In this document: positions 27,384 through 35,627 of the stretch, one piece after another
Layout: every line of letters begins with the position of its first letter
How positions within the stretch are numbered: the first letter of the stretch is position 1
Notes under the pieces: generated by a model
What the model was told of the DNA's origin: nothing
Seen by the model: only the letters and a program-made list of their open reading frames with translations
Database searches by the model: none
DNA from: Georgenia sp. TF02-10
GTDB taxonomy: Bacteria > Actinomycetota > Actinomycetes > Actinomycetales > Actinomycetaceae
Direction: 5' to 3'
Length of the DNA stretch: 64,000 bases
Assembly (NCBI RefSeq): GCF_022759505.1
Contig: NZ_CP094289.1
Span: forward strand, 930,001-994,000
Program-made: the position numbers and the translations under genes

Positions 27384-27596
27384 ATGGCACCCACCATCTG
27401 GTTGACGCTCACGGCGGTCGTCCTGCTCTATGTCACCCTCGGCATCTGGGCCGTGGCGACGATCTTCCCCGTCCGCGCCGACGATCAAGGAGAAGCATCC
27501 CATGCACACCAACCACCGTTCGCACCTGCTCAGCCTACTAGGGATCGCTGCGCTGGTCGTGTTGGCCCTGCTCGCCGCAGGCCGCTCGCTCGGTGA
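27384..27596 (+). CDS. Small single-helix membrane protein
   Basis: 70 residues, preceded by AGGAGG about seven bases before the ATG. Residues 4-28 form one strong membrane helix (IWLTLTAVVLLYVTLGIWAV); the rest is His/Pro/Arg-rich. The 3' end overlaps the next gene by 95 bases in another frame, so the true protein may depend on an uncorrected difference near its end. No family recognised. It precedes a second small membrane protein and lies in the copper island. Confidence 0.5.
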   Translation: MAPTIWLTLTAVVLLYVTLGIWAVATIFPVRADDQGEASHAHQPPFAPAQPTRDRCAGRVGPARRRPLAR

Positions 27597-27768
27597 AGCG
27601 CTTCCACTGGCTGCCCTGCTCGCCTGCCCGCTGATGATGATCGGCATGATGTTCATGGGCCACGGCGCCCATGGTCACCCGCACCGGGGCGCCGATGCCC
27701 CACCGCCGGCCGAGCATCCCTCGGCAGACCGCTCACCCGGCGGCGGTAGCGAAGCCGTCCGCCGGTAG
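27502..27768 (+). CDS. Small DUF2933-like membrane protein
   Basis: 88 residues from an ATG preceded by AAGGAGAAG. Two adjacent hydrophobic helices (about 9-25 and 30-52, the second rich in Met: CPLMMIGMMFMGHG) are followed by a His/Gly/Pro-rich tail (HGAHGHPHRGAD). The form resembles DUF2933-type proteins that occur in copper resistance loci. Its end overlaps the convergent histidine kinase gene by 36 bases. Its tail and Met-rich helix suggest metal contact, but function is unknown. Confidence 0.65.
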   Translation: MHTNHRSHLLSLLGIAALVVLALLAAGRSLGEALPLAALLACPLMMIGMMFMGHGAHGHPHRGADAPPPAEHPSADRSPGGGSEAVRR

Positions 27769-28854
27769 CGTCACGGTGAACGTGGCGCCCTGGCCTGGTC
27801 CCGCGCTGGTGGCGTTGACTGTTCCGCCGTGGGCGCGGACGATGGCGTCGACGACCGCGAGCCCGATCCCGGACCCGCCGTGGGCGCGGTCCCGGGCCGT
27901 GTCGGCCCGGTAGAACCGGTCGAACAGGCGGGGGAGGTGTTCAGCCGTGATGCCCTCTCCGTCGTCGGCCACCCGGAGCAGGACCGCCGGCCCCTGTCGT
28001 TCCGCGCTCAGCTCCACTCGTCCGCCAGCCGGGGTGTGCCGCAAGGCGTTGTCCAACAGGTTGGTCAGCACCTGCGCGAGCCGGTCGGGGTCGGCGTCCA
28101 CCCGGGCTTGTGCCGCTGCGGCCGAGACCGCCCGTTCCAGGCGGACGCCACGCTCCAGGTAGCGCGCCTGCGCCTCGGCGTGCGCCGCGGCGAGCAGGGC
28201 GGTGACGGTGACCTCCCGGCGGTGCATCGTCAGCCCGCCCTCCTCTGCCGTGGTCACCAGCGCGATGTCTTCCCCGAGCCGGGACAAGCGGGCGACCTGG
28301 TCCCGCAGCAGCGTGATCGTCTCTTCGTCGGCGCCGCGCACCCCGTCCAGGATGGCTTCGAGGTAACCGTCGAGGGTGGCCAGCGGGGTGCGCATCTCGT
28401 GAGCGAGGTCCCCCAGCATCCGGGTGCGGGTTGTCTCGACCTCCGCCAGGTCCGTCGCCATGGTGTTGAACGCCTCGGCCAGGTCGTCGAACTCCCGGCC
28501 CAGCCCTACCCGGGGCACGCGAGCGGAATGATCGCCGGCTGCCACGCGGTGGGCGGCGTCGGTGGCCGCCACCAGAGAGCCGTTGACCCGCCGAGCCAGG
28601 AACAGGCTCACCACGACAGAGGCGACTAGGGCGGCGAGCAACGCCCCGGCCAAGGAGAGTGCCGAGGCGGACTGGAAGGCCTCCCCGGCGTGTTGGACCA
28701 CGCCGGGCTCACTTGCCTGGCCCTGGATCATGTGGTCATGGAAGATGGCGGGGCCGACGGCGGCCACGACCACCCAGGCGGTCGCCCAGCCCACGAACAC
28801 GACAACCGCCGTGGCTGCGAGCAGGCGCGCAGCCAGTCCCGACAGCCGTGTCAT
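27733..28854 (-). CDS. Sensor histidine kinase, probably copper-responsive
   Basis: 373 residues. Two membrane helices (about 11-35 and 65-87) bracket a short extracytoplasmic loop with an FHDHMIQGQ segment. A HAMP domain follows (about 88-140), then the H-box LAHEMRTPLATLDGYLEAI (His152) and an ATPase domain with NLLDNALRHTP, DDGEGI and GGSGIGLAVV. It would phosphorylate the response regulator whose stop overlaps its start (ATGA). Its small periplasmic loop with clustered His/Met is consistent with metal sensing. Target promoters are suggested by the tandem repeats nearby. Confidence 0.92.
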   Translation of the reverse strand: MTRLSGLAARLLAATAVVVFVGWATAWVVVAAVGPAIFHDHMIQGQASEPGVVQHAGEAFQSASALSLAGALLAALVASVVVSLFLARRVNGSLVAATDAAHRVAAGDHSARVPRVGLGREFDDLAEAFNTMATDLAEVETTRTRMLGDLAHEMRTPLATLDGYLEAILDGVRGADEETITLLRDQVARLSRLGEDIALVTTAEEGGLTMHRREVTVTALLAAAHAEAQARYLERGVRLERAVSAAAAQARVDADPDRLAQVLTNLLDNALRHTPAGGRVELSAERQGPAVLLRVADDGEGITAEHLPRLFDRFYRADTARDRAHGGSGIGLAVVDAIVRAHGGTVNATSAGPGQGATFTVTLPADGFATAAG

Positions 28855-29555
28855 TCGCCGCTGCCCATCCGGTACCCCACCCCGCGGACGGTCTTGATGA
28901 AGATCGGGGTGGTGGTATCGTCGCCGAGCTTGCGCCGCAGATGCCCGATGTGCACGTCGACCAGGTGTTCATCACCCACCCAGCCCTCACCCCAGACCGC
29001 CTCGATGAGTTGGCGCCGGGTGAAAACCATCCGCGGTCGGGCCGCCAGCGCGGCCAGCACGTCGAACTCCGTGCGCGTCAGTTCCACCGGCTCTGCGTGC
29101 AGGTGGACCTCGCGGCCGGCGGCGTCCACCGTCAGGGCACCGAACCGTCTGGTCTGCGCGTCCGGGTCAAGGCTCGAACGCGGGCGGCGCAGCATGGCCC
29201 GCACCCGGGCGAGGAGTTCACGCGGGCTGAACGGCTTGGTGACATAGTCGTCGGCGCCCACCGACAGGCCGATGAGCTTGTCGACCTCTTCCACCCGCGC
29301 TGTGAGCATGACGATGTAGCAGTCCGAGAAGGTGCGCACCGTGCGGCAGACCTCGACCCCGTCGATCCCGGGCAGACCGAGGTCGAGGACGATCACGCCC
29401 GGGTCAAGCTGCCGAGTCAGGTTGATCGCCTCGCGACCGCTGCCCGTCGTCTCGACCTCGAACCCGTCGCGCTCGAAGTAACTCGCCACCAATCTCGCCA
29501 ACGGCTCCTCGTCGTCCACGACGAGCACGCGCGGCAGGCCATCCATCGAAATCAT
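28851..29555 (-). CDS. OmpR-family response regulator
   Basis: 234 residues. The receiver domain has acidic pocket VVDDEE (11-17), phospho-acceptor Asp58 (VIVLDLGLPG), Thr and Lys104-type residues (MLTAR, YVTKPF). The C-terminal winged helix (about 135-232) has LTRTEFDVLAALA and VDVHIGHLRRKLG. The ATG at 29555 was chosen because longer frames run into the CDF gene. It is coupled to the kinase gene. As an OmpR/PhoB-type protein it should bind tandem 11-bp direct repeats, which occur before copZ, DUF305, cueP/SHOCT and the Csp-like gene. Confidence 0.92.
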   Translation of the reverse strand: MISMDGLPRVLVVDDEEPLARLVASYFERDGFEVETTGSGREAINLTRQLDPGVIVLDLGLPGIDGVEVCRTVRTFSDCYIVMLTARVEEVDKLIGLSVGADDYVTKPFSPRELLARVRAMLRRPRSSLDPDAQTRRFGALTVDAAGREVHLHAEPVELTRTEFDVLAALAARPRMVFTRRQLIEAVWGEGWVGDEHLVDVHIGHLRRKLGDDTTTPIFIKTVRGVGYRMGSGE

Positions 29556-29614
29556 GCCCCTATTCTCCCAAAGAGCGCGCCACCCGTCGGCGAGGCCATG
29601 CGCAGGGTGGTGAG

Positions 29615-30532
29615 CTATCTGGTGATGTCGATGTCTGTGGCGTTCTCTTGGCTCGGGCAGGTTTGTTCGAGCTGGAGGGTGGAGAAGTAGACGTCGAAGC
29701 GGTCCTGGAGCAGGGCGGTGGCCTGGTGCAGGACCCGGTCGCCGGTCGCAGGCAGGTCGGGCACGCGTAGGTGGGCGGAGAAGACGGTGCGCCCGGAGGT
29801 GATGGTCCAGGCGTGGACGTGGTGGACGTCGGCCACCCCATCCAGATCCCGCAGTTGTGCGGTCGCCTCGTGTACGTCGAGGTGCTCGGGGGTGCCTTGG
29901 AGCAGGACGCGCATCGCCGAGCGCAGGATGGTCCAAGATGCCCACAGCAGCACCAGCCCGAAGGCCATCCCCAACAGGGGATCGATCGCCAGGAACCCGG
30001 TCAACTGGATCACCACCGCGGAGACGATAATGATGAGGCTGCCGACGAAGGTCTGCAGGATATGCCAGAACGCGCCCTTGAGGTTCAGGTTGGTCTTCTG
30101 GCGTTGGTAGAGCAACCAGAAGGCGATCAGTTCGGTGACGATGCCGCCCGCGGCCACCCAGAGCATCACCGTGGTGGGCAGCTCGATCGGGTCGGCCAGG
30201 CGCATCGCCCCCATCCAGAACACGTATCCGGCCATGACGACCAGGAAGACCCCGTTGAACAGCGCCCCGAGAATCTCCGCGCGTCCCCATCCGAACGTCT
30301 CTCTGCCGGTGGCCGGACGCTGGCTGAGGCGTTGGGCGACCAGTGCGATGAGCACGCCACCGACGGCCGAGAAGGTGTGGAACGCATCGGAGAGCACGGC
30401 CACCGACCCCGACCACAGCCCCACGATCAGCTCGATGACGAAGTACACCCCGGTCAATGCCCCGGAGATCCGCAACGCGCGGCGATCTCCGTGGGCGGGG
30501 ACGTGCCCGCCTGCGGCGTGGTCATTACTCAT
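29615..30532 (-). CDS. Cation diffusion facilitator (CDF) transporter with altered metal site
   Basis: 305 residues, six membrane segments and a C-terminal cytoplasmic domain (about 210-290), as in CzcD/ZitB proteins. The usual transport site is made of two His-x-x-x-Asp pairs in helices 2 and 5. Here helix 2 reads DAFHTFSAVGG (His then Ala at +4) and helix 5 reads FWHILQTFVGS (His then Thr at +4), so both Asp are replaced. The gene is probably an exporter of a different ion or uses a different site; zinc should not be assumed. Its start codon lies in a tandem 23-bp duplication (see repeat entry). Confidence 0.85.
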   Translation of the reverse strand: MSNDHAAGGHVPAHGDRRALRISGALTGVYFVIELIVGLWSGSVAVLSDAFHTFSAVGGVLIALVAQRLSQRPATGRETFGWGRAEILGALFNGVFLVVMAGYVFWMGAMRLADPIELPTTVMLWVAAGGIVTELIAFWLLYQRQKTNLNLKGAFWHILQTFVGSLIIIVSAVVIQLTGFLAIDPLLGMAFGLVLLWASWTILRSAMRVLLQGTPEHLDVHEATAQLRDLDGVADVHHVHAWTITSGRTVFSAHLRVPDLPATGDRVLHQATALLQDRFDVYFSTLQLEQTCPSQENATDIDITR

Positions 30533-30572
30533 GCATTCTCCTGCTCGTCACTCATGCATTCTCCTGCTCGTC
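30527..30572 (-). repeat. Tandem 23-bp duplication creating an upstream minicistron
   Basis: Two identical 23-base units (30527-30549 and 30550-30572) each contain the AGGAG site and ATG of the CDF gene. The upstream ATG (30555) now opens an eight-codon frame, MSDEQENA, whose TGA (to 30529) overlaps the real CDF start (ATGA). The duplication thus gives a short translated leader coupled to the transporter. Confidence 0.75.
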
Positions 30573-30592
30573 GGGACCGGGGTGTCCTGTGG

Positions 30593-31150
30593 TCAGCGGG
30601 CCTCGACGCTGGCCATCATGCCGGCGTCCTCATGGTCGAGGATGTGGCAGTGGTAGACGCTGCGCCCCGGGTGGCGGGCGAAGTCGACCAGGACCCGCAC
30701 CTGGCCTTGGGCCGGGACGTTGACGACATCGCGCCGGGCCGGCTCGTTGACCGGTTGCCCGCCGCTCTCGATGAGCTGCATCGGCCACACGTGCAGGTGG
30801 AAGGGGTGGTCCATGGTGGTGGGGTTGGCGATCACCCACTCTTCGACTGTCCCGGCGCTCACCTGCTGGTCGATCCGGTCGGCGTCGAAGGCGCGACCGT
30901 CGAACCCGAGATCCATCATGTCCCGGCCGGGGCCCATCATCGACCCCATGGTCATCGTGAACGCGATCTCCCGCTGCCGGGCGACGGGCTTCTCGCGCAG
31001 ATCCGGAACCGCCGGACGGTCAGGCACCGGGCCCGGGGCAGCGGCCTCATCGCCGCTGACAGTCAGCGTGGCCAAGGTGCCGGGCCCGGACAGGCCGCGG
31101 CCCCCCATCATTCCCATCCCGCCGCGGTCGTGACCCCGGTTGCGCAGCTC
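30593..31150 (-). pseudogene. 3' part of an IS-interrupted multicopper oxidase
   Basis: Encodes the last about 185 residues of a multicopper oxidase: a linker starting near ELRNRGHDRGGMGMM, then HPFHLHVWPM and the type 1/3 copper cluster HCHILDHEDAGMM. The matching N-terminal part is at 32354-33261. The IS630-type element between them removes the reading frame link, so the protein is inactive. Any product from internal starts would lack half of the trinuclear copper site. Confidence 0.9.
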
Positions 31151-31152
31151 TA

Positions 31153-32351
31153 GCCCGGATAGATCAAAAGCTCACTCCAGGCGGTAGGGGAACTTGTTGC
31201 CGCGGATGAAGCCTTCGAACGCGGTCCTGGTCTGGTCGAAGGTGGCGCGCTGGATGTTGCTTATGCTGGTTTTTGCTTCGCCCCAGACGTGCTCGATCGG
31301 GTTGTGGTCGGGTGCGTAGGGCGGCATGTGGATCAGGTGGATGCGTTCGAGGAGATTGCCTGGTCCGAGGTGGGCCCGCAGGGCTTTGGAGCGGTGCCAG
31401 GCGGCGTTGTCCCACACGATCACGATCTTCTTCTTCGGGTGGGCGGCCGTGAACGCGGTGAGGGCCTCGATGATGGTGTCGCTGTTCTGCCAGTCCAGGC
31501 GCCGCAGGTCCACCTTCCCGTCGTCCTGGTGGAGGAACCCGATGTAGCTCTGGGCCTGGCGCTGGCGGTCGACCTCGATGCGGGTGGTGGTTCCGGCCAT
31601 CTGCCAGGCCCGGCGCAGGATGGCCTCGTGCTCGATGCGGACCTCGTCCGCGGCCACCACGATGGTGTCCGGGTCGGCCAGGTGCGGGGCGATCTCCTGG
31701 TGGATCTCGGCCATCCGCTTGGCGATGGTGGCCTCGTCGCCGCGTCGCTTGTCCACCGCTTCGGGCTTGTGGAAGGTCATCCCGGCCATGTGCAGGAGGA
31801 AGTGGTAGGAGCTGTCGGACTCGTAGACCACCTCGAAGTGGTTGTGCAGCCAGGACGCCAGGTTCGGTACGTCCCAGAACTGCGCGGGCAGTCCCTGCTC
31901 CGAGGGTGGGGAGGCCAGGATCTGGGCTACCTGGGCGCGCTGGTCGGCGGTGAGCTTGGAGGCGTTCAGGTTCTCGGCGTGACCGGTGTGCACCGACGCC
32001 AGACGCATCTTCTGCCAGTCCCTCACCCAGGCCCGTACCGTCGAAGGCCTGCGGTCGACAAACCTGGCGACCGTGCCGATGTCGACGTTCTCGTGCAGCA
32101 GCATCAGCGCTTCTGCCTTGAGCCGCATCAGCTTGTACGGCGCTTGCTCCTTGTACTTCATCAGGATGGACCACTCGGTACCGTCCAGCTCGATCAACGT
32201 CATGCACCAATAGTAGTAATCAGACGTCCAATCCTGGGGAGGCGCGCCGCGACACGCCCACAACCTTTCGCAGATCTCGCATGGGGCGACACGCCTCAGC
32301 CGTTCGTAGCTCTCGCCCCGGGTCAGGAATCAGTTCTTGTCTTATGGCCGC
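31153..32351. mobile_element. IS630-family insertion sequence inside the multicopper oxidase
   Basis: About 1.2 kb. Provisional ends were set by TA dinucleotides at 31151-31152 and 32352-32353 and imperfect terminal inverted repeats that share GC, ATA and CAAxAxCT positions. Collapsing the two TA copies does not restore the oxidase frame exactly, so the ends may be off by a base or two. The oxidase halves are otherwise contiguous, with the GTS before and ELR after the insertion. Confidence 0.6.
31172..32203 (-). CDS. IS630-family transposase
   Basis: 343 residues from the ATG at 32203 (the longer start lacks a ribosome-binding site). An N-terminal helix-turn-helix (VARFVDRRPSTVRAWVRDWQ) is followed by a DDE catalytic core: Asp in VVAADEVRIE, Asp in VIVWDNAAWHRSK, and Glu in NPIEHVWGEAK, the typical IS630/Tc1 arrangement. 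The open reading frame is complete, so the element may still be active. Confidence 0.92.
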   Translation of the reverse strand: MTLIELDGTEWSILMKYKEQAPYKLMRLKAEALMLLHENVDIGTVARFVDRRPSTVRAWVRDWQKMRLASVHTGHAENLNASKLTADQRAQVAQILASPPSEQGLPAQFWDVPNLASWLHNHFEVVYESDSSYHFLLHMAGMTFHKPEAVDKRRGDEATIAKRMAEIHQEIAPHLADPDTIVVAADEVRIEHEAILRRAWQMAGTTTRIEVDRQRQAQSYIGFLHQDDGKVDLRRLDWQNSDTIIEALTAFTAAHPKKKIVIVWDNAAWHRSKALRAHLGPGNLLERIHLIHMPPYAPDHNPIEHVWGEAKTSISNIQRATFDQTRTAFEGFIRGNKFPYRLE

Positions 32352-32353
32352 TA

Positions 32354-33261
32354 TCGCTGGTGCCGGCGCGCATGCTCACCAGCAGGTCCGCGCGGTTGCC
32401 CGGCGCCAAGAGCACGTCGGTCACCTCCCGCGGGGCCGGTTCGCGGCCGCTGTCGATACCGAGCAGCTCCAGACGCTGTCCGGGCAGGTTCAGGCGTAGG
32501 TAGCGGGAGGTGCACGCGTTGATCACGCGCCAGCGTTCCCGCTGCCCGGGACGCGCCGACAGCTGCGGCCGGTGTTGGCCGTTGACCAGCACCAGCTCCC
32601 CTTCGCGGCCCATCATCACCTCCGGGCCCGAGACCGAGGCGACCTGCCCGTCCGCAGTCAGCGAGAGGTCCGAGACGACCAACACCCGGTCCCGGCTGAC
32701 CGGCACCTGATCGCCCTCGACGATCAGGGCACCGTACAAGCCGCCGAACAGCTGATCGGCGACCGTGCCGTGCCGGTGCGGGTGATACCAGAACACCCCG
32801 GGCGGGTGGTCCGCGGGCAGATCGAAGCGGTAGTCGAAGACCTGGCCGGGTTCGATGGACAGGAACGGGTTGTCCCCGTTGTCCTGCGGGGAGACCTCCA
32901 GTCCGTGGGTGTGCAGGTTGGTCGGGATGTCCAGCTCGTTACGCAGCCGCACCTCGATGCGATCCCCGGGCCGGACCAGCCAGGTCTGGCCCGGCACCGT
33001 GCCGTTGTAGGTCAGCACTCGGGCCCGCCGCCCAGCGACGGTCGACTCCTGGCGGGCGGCGACCAGTTCGACCCGCAGCACCCCGCCCCAGCTGCGCAGC
33101 ACCTCCGGCTCCACCAGGGACCCTCCGCCGCCCCCGATCGAGCTGGAGCGCGGGGCTAGCCAGGGCAAGCCGCTCCACGACAACCCCACCCCACCGACCA
33201 GGACGCCGAAGCCGCCGAGCATGCCGAGCCGGAGCGCCTCCCGCCGAGTGATGGGCCTCAC
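32354..33261 (-). pseudogene. 5' part of an IS-interrupted multicopper oxidase with Tat signal
   Basis: About 300 residues of oxidase. It starts with GTG overlapping the SHOCT gene stop (GTGA). A twin-arginine signal (TRREALRLG) and hydrophobic stretch indicate folded export. Type 2/3 copper motifs HTHGLEV and WYHPHRHG are present, followed by the second cupredoxin domain. The frame is cut after RAGTS by the insertion sequence. Intact homologues oxidise Cu(I) to less toxic Cu(II) outside the membrane; this one should be lost. Confidence 0.9.
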
Positions 33262-33527
33262 GCCTCAGGCCTCCCCGGCTCGTCCAGGCGCCGGCGGCGC
33301 TCGTCGTACTCGGTGTCATCGATCTCCCCACGGGCGTATCGCTCGTCGAGCACCTCCCGGGCCCGACTCCGCCCTGATCTGTGCACCTCGTCGGACCGCC
33401 GATCGCGACCGCTCAGCAGCCGGACCAGGACCACCATCAGCACGACCAGGCCCACGACAAACAGCGCCAGGAAAAGCCAGCCCCAGACCATGCCCCACCC
33501 GCCCATGTGGCCCCAGTTCCAACCCAT
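33258..33527 (-). CDS. Small SHOCT-domain membrane protein
   Basis: 89 residues. Trp/Gly/Met-rich start (MGWNWGHMGGWGMVWGW) merging into a membrane helix (to about residue 37), a basic linker, and a C-terminal SHOCT motif (EVLDERYARGEIDDTEYDERRRRL). SHOCT proteins often sit beside copper oxidases. It is coupled to the oxidase gene by a GTGA overlap. It is divergent from cueP; the intergenic tandem repeat at 33698-33719 could serve both. Confidence 0.8.
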   Translation of the reverse strand: MGWNWGHMGGWGMVWGWLFLALFVVGLVVLMVVLVRLLSGRDRRSDEVHRSGRSRAREVLDERYARGEIDDTEYDERRRRLDEPGRPEA

Positions 33528-33697
33528 ACCTCACCTCCATCACTCAGTGCCCGCTCCGGACCGGGATCACAGGATGCACCGGGGGATTGGTCGTCCCCTC
33601 GATCCCAGTGGACATCGGTGACATCCGACATGTGCGGAGAACCTCCCGATCGAGTCAAGCAGATCGGCCCGCCGAGGCCCCGCCCCGCCCGTCGATC

Positions 33698-33719
33698 TTC
33701 ATCGAATCTTCAACGCTCG
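33698..33719 (+). promoter_or_regulatory. Tandem 11-bp direct repeat between SHOCT and cueP genes
   Basis: TTCATCGAATC is followed by TTCAACGCTCG, ending 31 bases before the cueP start. The first unit matches those near copZ and DUF305 exactly. Its position in a divergent promoter region allows control of both directions. Confidence 0.65.
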
Positions 33720-33750
33720 ACCACACTGAGGTCGGTGGGCCTGCCACAGA

Positions 33751-34347
33751 ATGCGTTGTTTGAAACGACCCGTGATCCTCCTTGCCGCGTTCGCCTTGGT
33801 GCTCGCCGGATGTTCCACCACCCCCGACGCGAGCCCGACGGCCAGCCCCCCAGCCAACACCGCCGCGCAGGCCGACTTTCTCGCGGCGCACGACCTCGAT
33901 GGCATGGACGGGCAGCAGATCGTCGACCACCTCGACCGGATGCCCGTGGCCGAGCGGCCGACTGACCTCATGGCATCCGTGCGCGCGGACCAGCTTGTCC
34001 TCGCCGATGTTGAGCAGGAGGTCATGGTCCCGCTGGCAGAGGACCGGTTTTATCTATCCGTGGCGCCCTACGTCGATCAGACCCACGAGTGCTACTACCA
34101 CTCTCTGACCACGTGTCGCGGCGAGCTGGCCAACGAGGACATCGGCGTGCGCATCGTCGACGAGACCGGCGAGGTCCTCGTCGATGAGCAGGCCACCACG
34201 TTTGACAACGGCTTCGTCGGGTTCTGGCTTCCGCGCGAGGTCGACGGCACCATCGAGGTCACCTATGACGGGCGCACCGGCCAGAGCCCGTTCTCAACTC
34301 GCGAGGACGGGGCGACCTGTTTGACCACACTCCGGATTGACGCCTGA
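33751..34347 (+). CDS. cueP: CueP-family copper-binding lipoprotein
   Basis: 198 residues with a lipoprotein signal (LVLAGC, Cys21), a Thr/Pro/Ala linker and a CueP domain: LDGMDGQQIVDHLD, then HECYYHSLTTCRGEL with paired Cys and His, and a beta-rich C-terminal half with FDNGFVGFWLPR. CueP binds copper outside the cytoplasmic membrane and supplies it to other periplasmic proteins in Salmonella; here it would be membrane-tethered. There is no clear ribosome-binding site before the ATG. It is probably controlled through the repeat 31 bases upstream. Confidence 0.9.
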   Translation: MRCLKRPVILLAAFALVLAGCSTTPDASPTASPPANTAAQADFLAAHDLDGMDGQQIVDHLDRMPVAERPTDLMASVRADQLVLADVEQEVMVPLAEDRFYLSVAPYVDQTHECYYHSLTTCRGELANEDIGVRIVDETGEVLVDEQATTFDNGFVGFWLPREVDGTIEVTYDGRTGQSPFSTREDGATCLTTLRIDA

Positions 34348-34436
34348 GTATGAGACGCACCTCGGTCAGCGGGGACGGGCACCGCAGAGCCCGCGCCGGC
34401 AGACGCCGATTTCACCATCCTGATGGACCCCCGTTT

Positions 34437-34458
34437 TTCATGGAACCTTCATCGATTC
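34437..34458 (+). promoter_or_regulatory. Tandem 11-bp direct repeat before the Csp-like gene
   Basis: TTCATGGAACC is followed by TTCATCGATTC, 98 bases before the ATG at 34556. Ten of eleven positions in the second unit match the TTCATCGAATC core. Confidence 0.6.
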
Positions 34459-34555
34459 ACCGGCGTATCACCCATCGTGACGCCGTAGCGTCAGAAGGAC
34501 CCTGCGGCGCCCGGTCCGCTCCGGCGTCGCACCCAATCACATGAGGGAGCAAGCC

Positions 34556-34957
34556 ATGAAGACCGCCGAGATGATGAACACCTACCCGGCCGCGATCAAC
34601 CTCGACCGAGACCTGCTCGCCCGCACCGTCGACGCACTCGTGGCGTGCGCCCAGGCATGTACGGCCTGCGCCGATGCCTGCCTGAGCGAGGAGATGGTGG
34701 CCGACCTGCGCAAGTGCATCCGCACTAACCTCGACTGCGCTGACATCTGCGCCACCACCGCCCGAGTCCTGTCCCGGCATACCGGCTACGACGCCAACCT
34801 CACCTGCGCCCAACTCCAGGCCTGCGCCCAGGCCTGCAAGTCCTGCGGCGACGAGTGCGAGCAGCACGCCGGCCACCACGAACACTGCCGCATCTGCGCC
34901 GAAGCGTGTCGGGCCTGCGAACAAGCCTGCAACGAACTCCTCGCCGCCATCGGGTAA
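34556..34957 (+). CDS. Four-helix-bundle copper-storage-like protein (Csp/DUF326 type)
   Basis: 133 residues with about 17 Cys spaced at three- to four-residue intervals along helices (VACAQACTACADACL, LTCAQLQACAQACKSCGDEC, HCRICAEACRACEQAC). This pattern lines the core of Csp proteins that store many Cu(I) ions. No signal peptide is present, so it would be cytosolic like Csp3. The second ATG (34556) was chosen because GAGGGAG lies six bases upstream, inside the first possible start. It is not coupled to other genes. Confidence 0.9.
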   Translation: MKTAEMMNTYPAAINLDRDLLARTVDALVACAQACTACADACLSEEMVADLRKCIRTNLDCADICATTARVLSRHTGYDANLTCAQLQACAQACKSCGDECEQHAGHHEHCRICAEACRACEQACNELLAAIG

Positions 34958-35237
34958 CCCGTCACCGCCGACCGCTCGCCACCTCACATCAAACGTGGGG
35001 AAGGCCAGCGTCAGCGGGCGGGCGGCCCAATGGCGTCCAAGGTACCGACGCCGTCTGCGCTTCCTGGCCACAACGGCATGATCGGAGGAGGCTGCAGCCG
35101 ACAGGTCGAGCTTGAACCTTGGCGCGAGTCAACGCATCTCAGGTTGCGCGGCAGGCGCAGGTTCCCGACCAGGCCAGACCGCTTGCTAGGCCGTGTTGCT
35201 AAATGTGGGTGTGGAGCCTTCGGGTGATTCTTGAGTC

Positions 35238-35627
35238 GTGTCGCGAGATGTCATCATGGACGAGGTCTGGGAGCTGATCCGGGACGTGTTCCCGCCGGCG
35301 AGGACACGGGGCCGTCCTCCGGTGGATCGGCGCACAGTGGTCGAGGCGACCGCGTGGCGGTTCCGCACGGGATCGGCGTGGCGAGACCTCCCCGATCGGT
35401 TCGGGAGCTGGAACACGATCTACAAGAACTTCCGCCGGTGGGCGAGCGACGGCGTCTGGGAGGACCTGCTCACCCACGTGCAGAAGCGGGCGTCGCTCGC
35501 TGGCGAGATCGACTGGGTCGTGTCGGTGGATTCCTCGATCGCGCGTGTCCATCAGCATGGCGCGACCTTGCCCCGGGTCACAGGGGGATCCGTCGAACTA
35601 CAAGACGTCCGGGCCAGAGCCTCCTGA
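35238..35627 (+). CDS. IS5-type transposase, first frame
   Basis: 129 residues with the N-terminal DUF4096-type domain (VWELIRDVFPP, TGSAWRDLPDRFGSWNTIYKNFRRW) and the first catalytic Asp in VVSVDSSIARVHQHG. The frame then drifts and stops. The second frame, shifted by +1, continues the catalytic core, so the full enzyme needs a frameshift near the G-run at about 35584-35588. Confidence 0.85.
   Translation: MSRDVIMDEVWELIRDVFPPARTRGRPPVDRRTVVEATAWRFRTGSAWRDLPDRFGSWNTIYKNFRRWASDGVWEDLLTHVQKRASLAGEIDWVVSVDSSIARVHQHGATLPRVTGGSVELQDVRARAS

Noticed and set aside
30593-33261. Two separate small copper proteins instead of one oxidase.
   Set aside because: The fragments hold complementary parts of one copper site and are continuous in sequence around the insertion.
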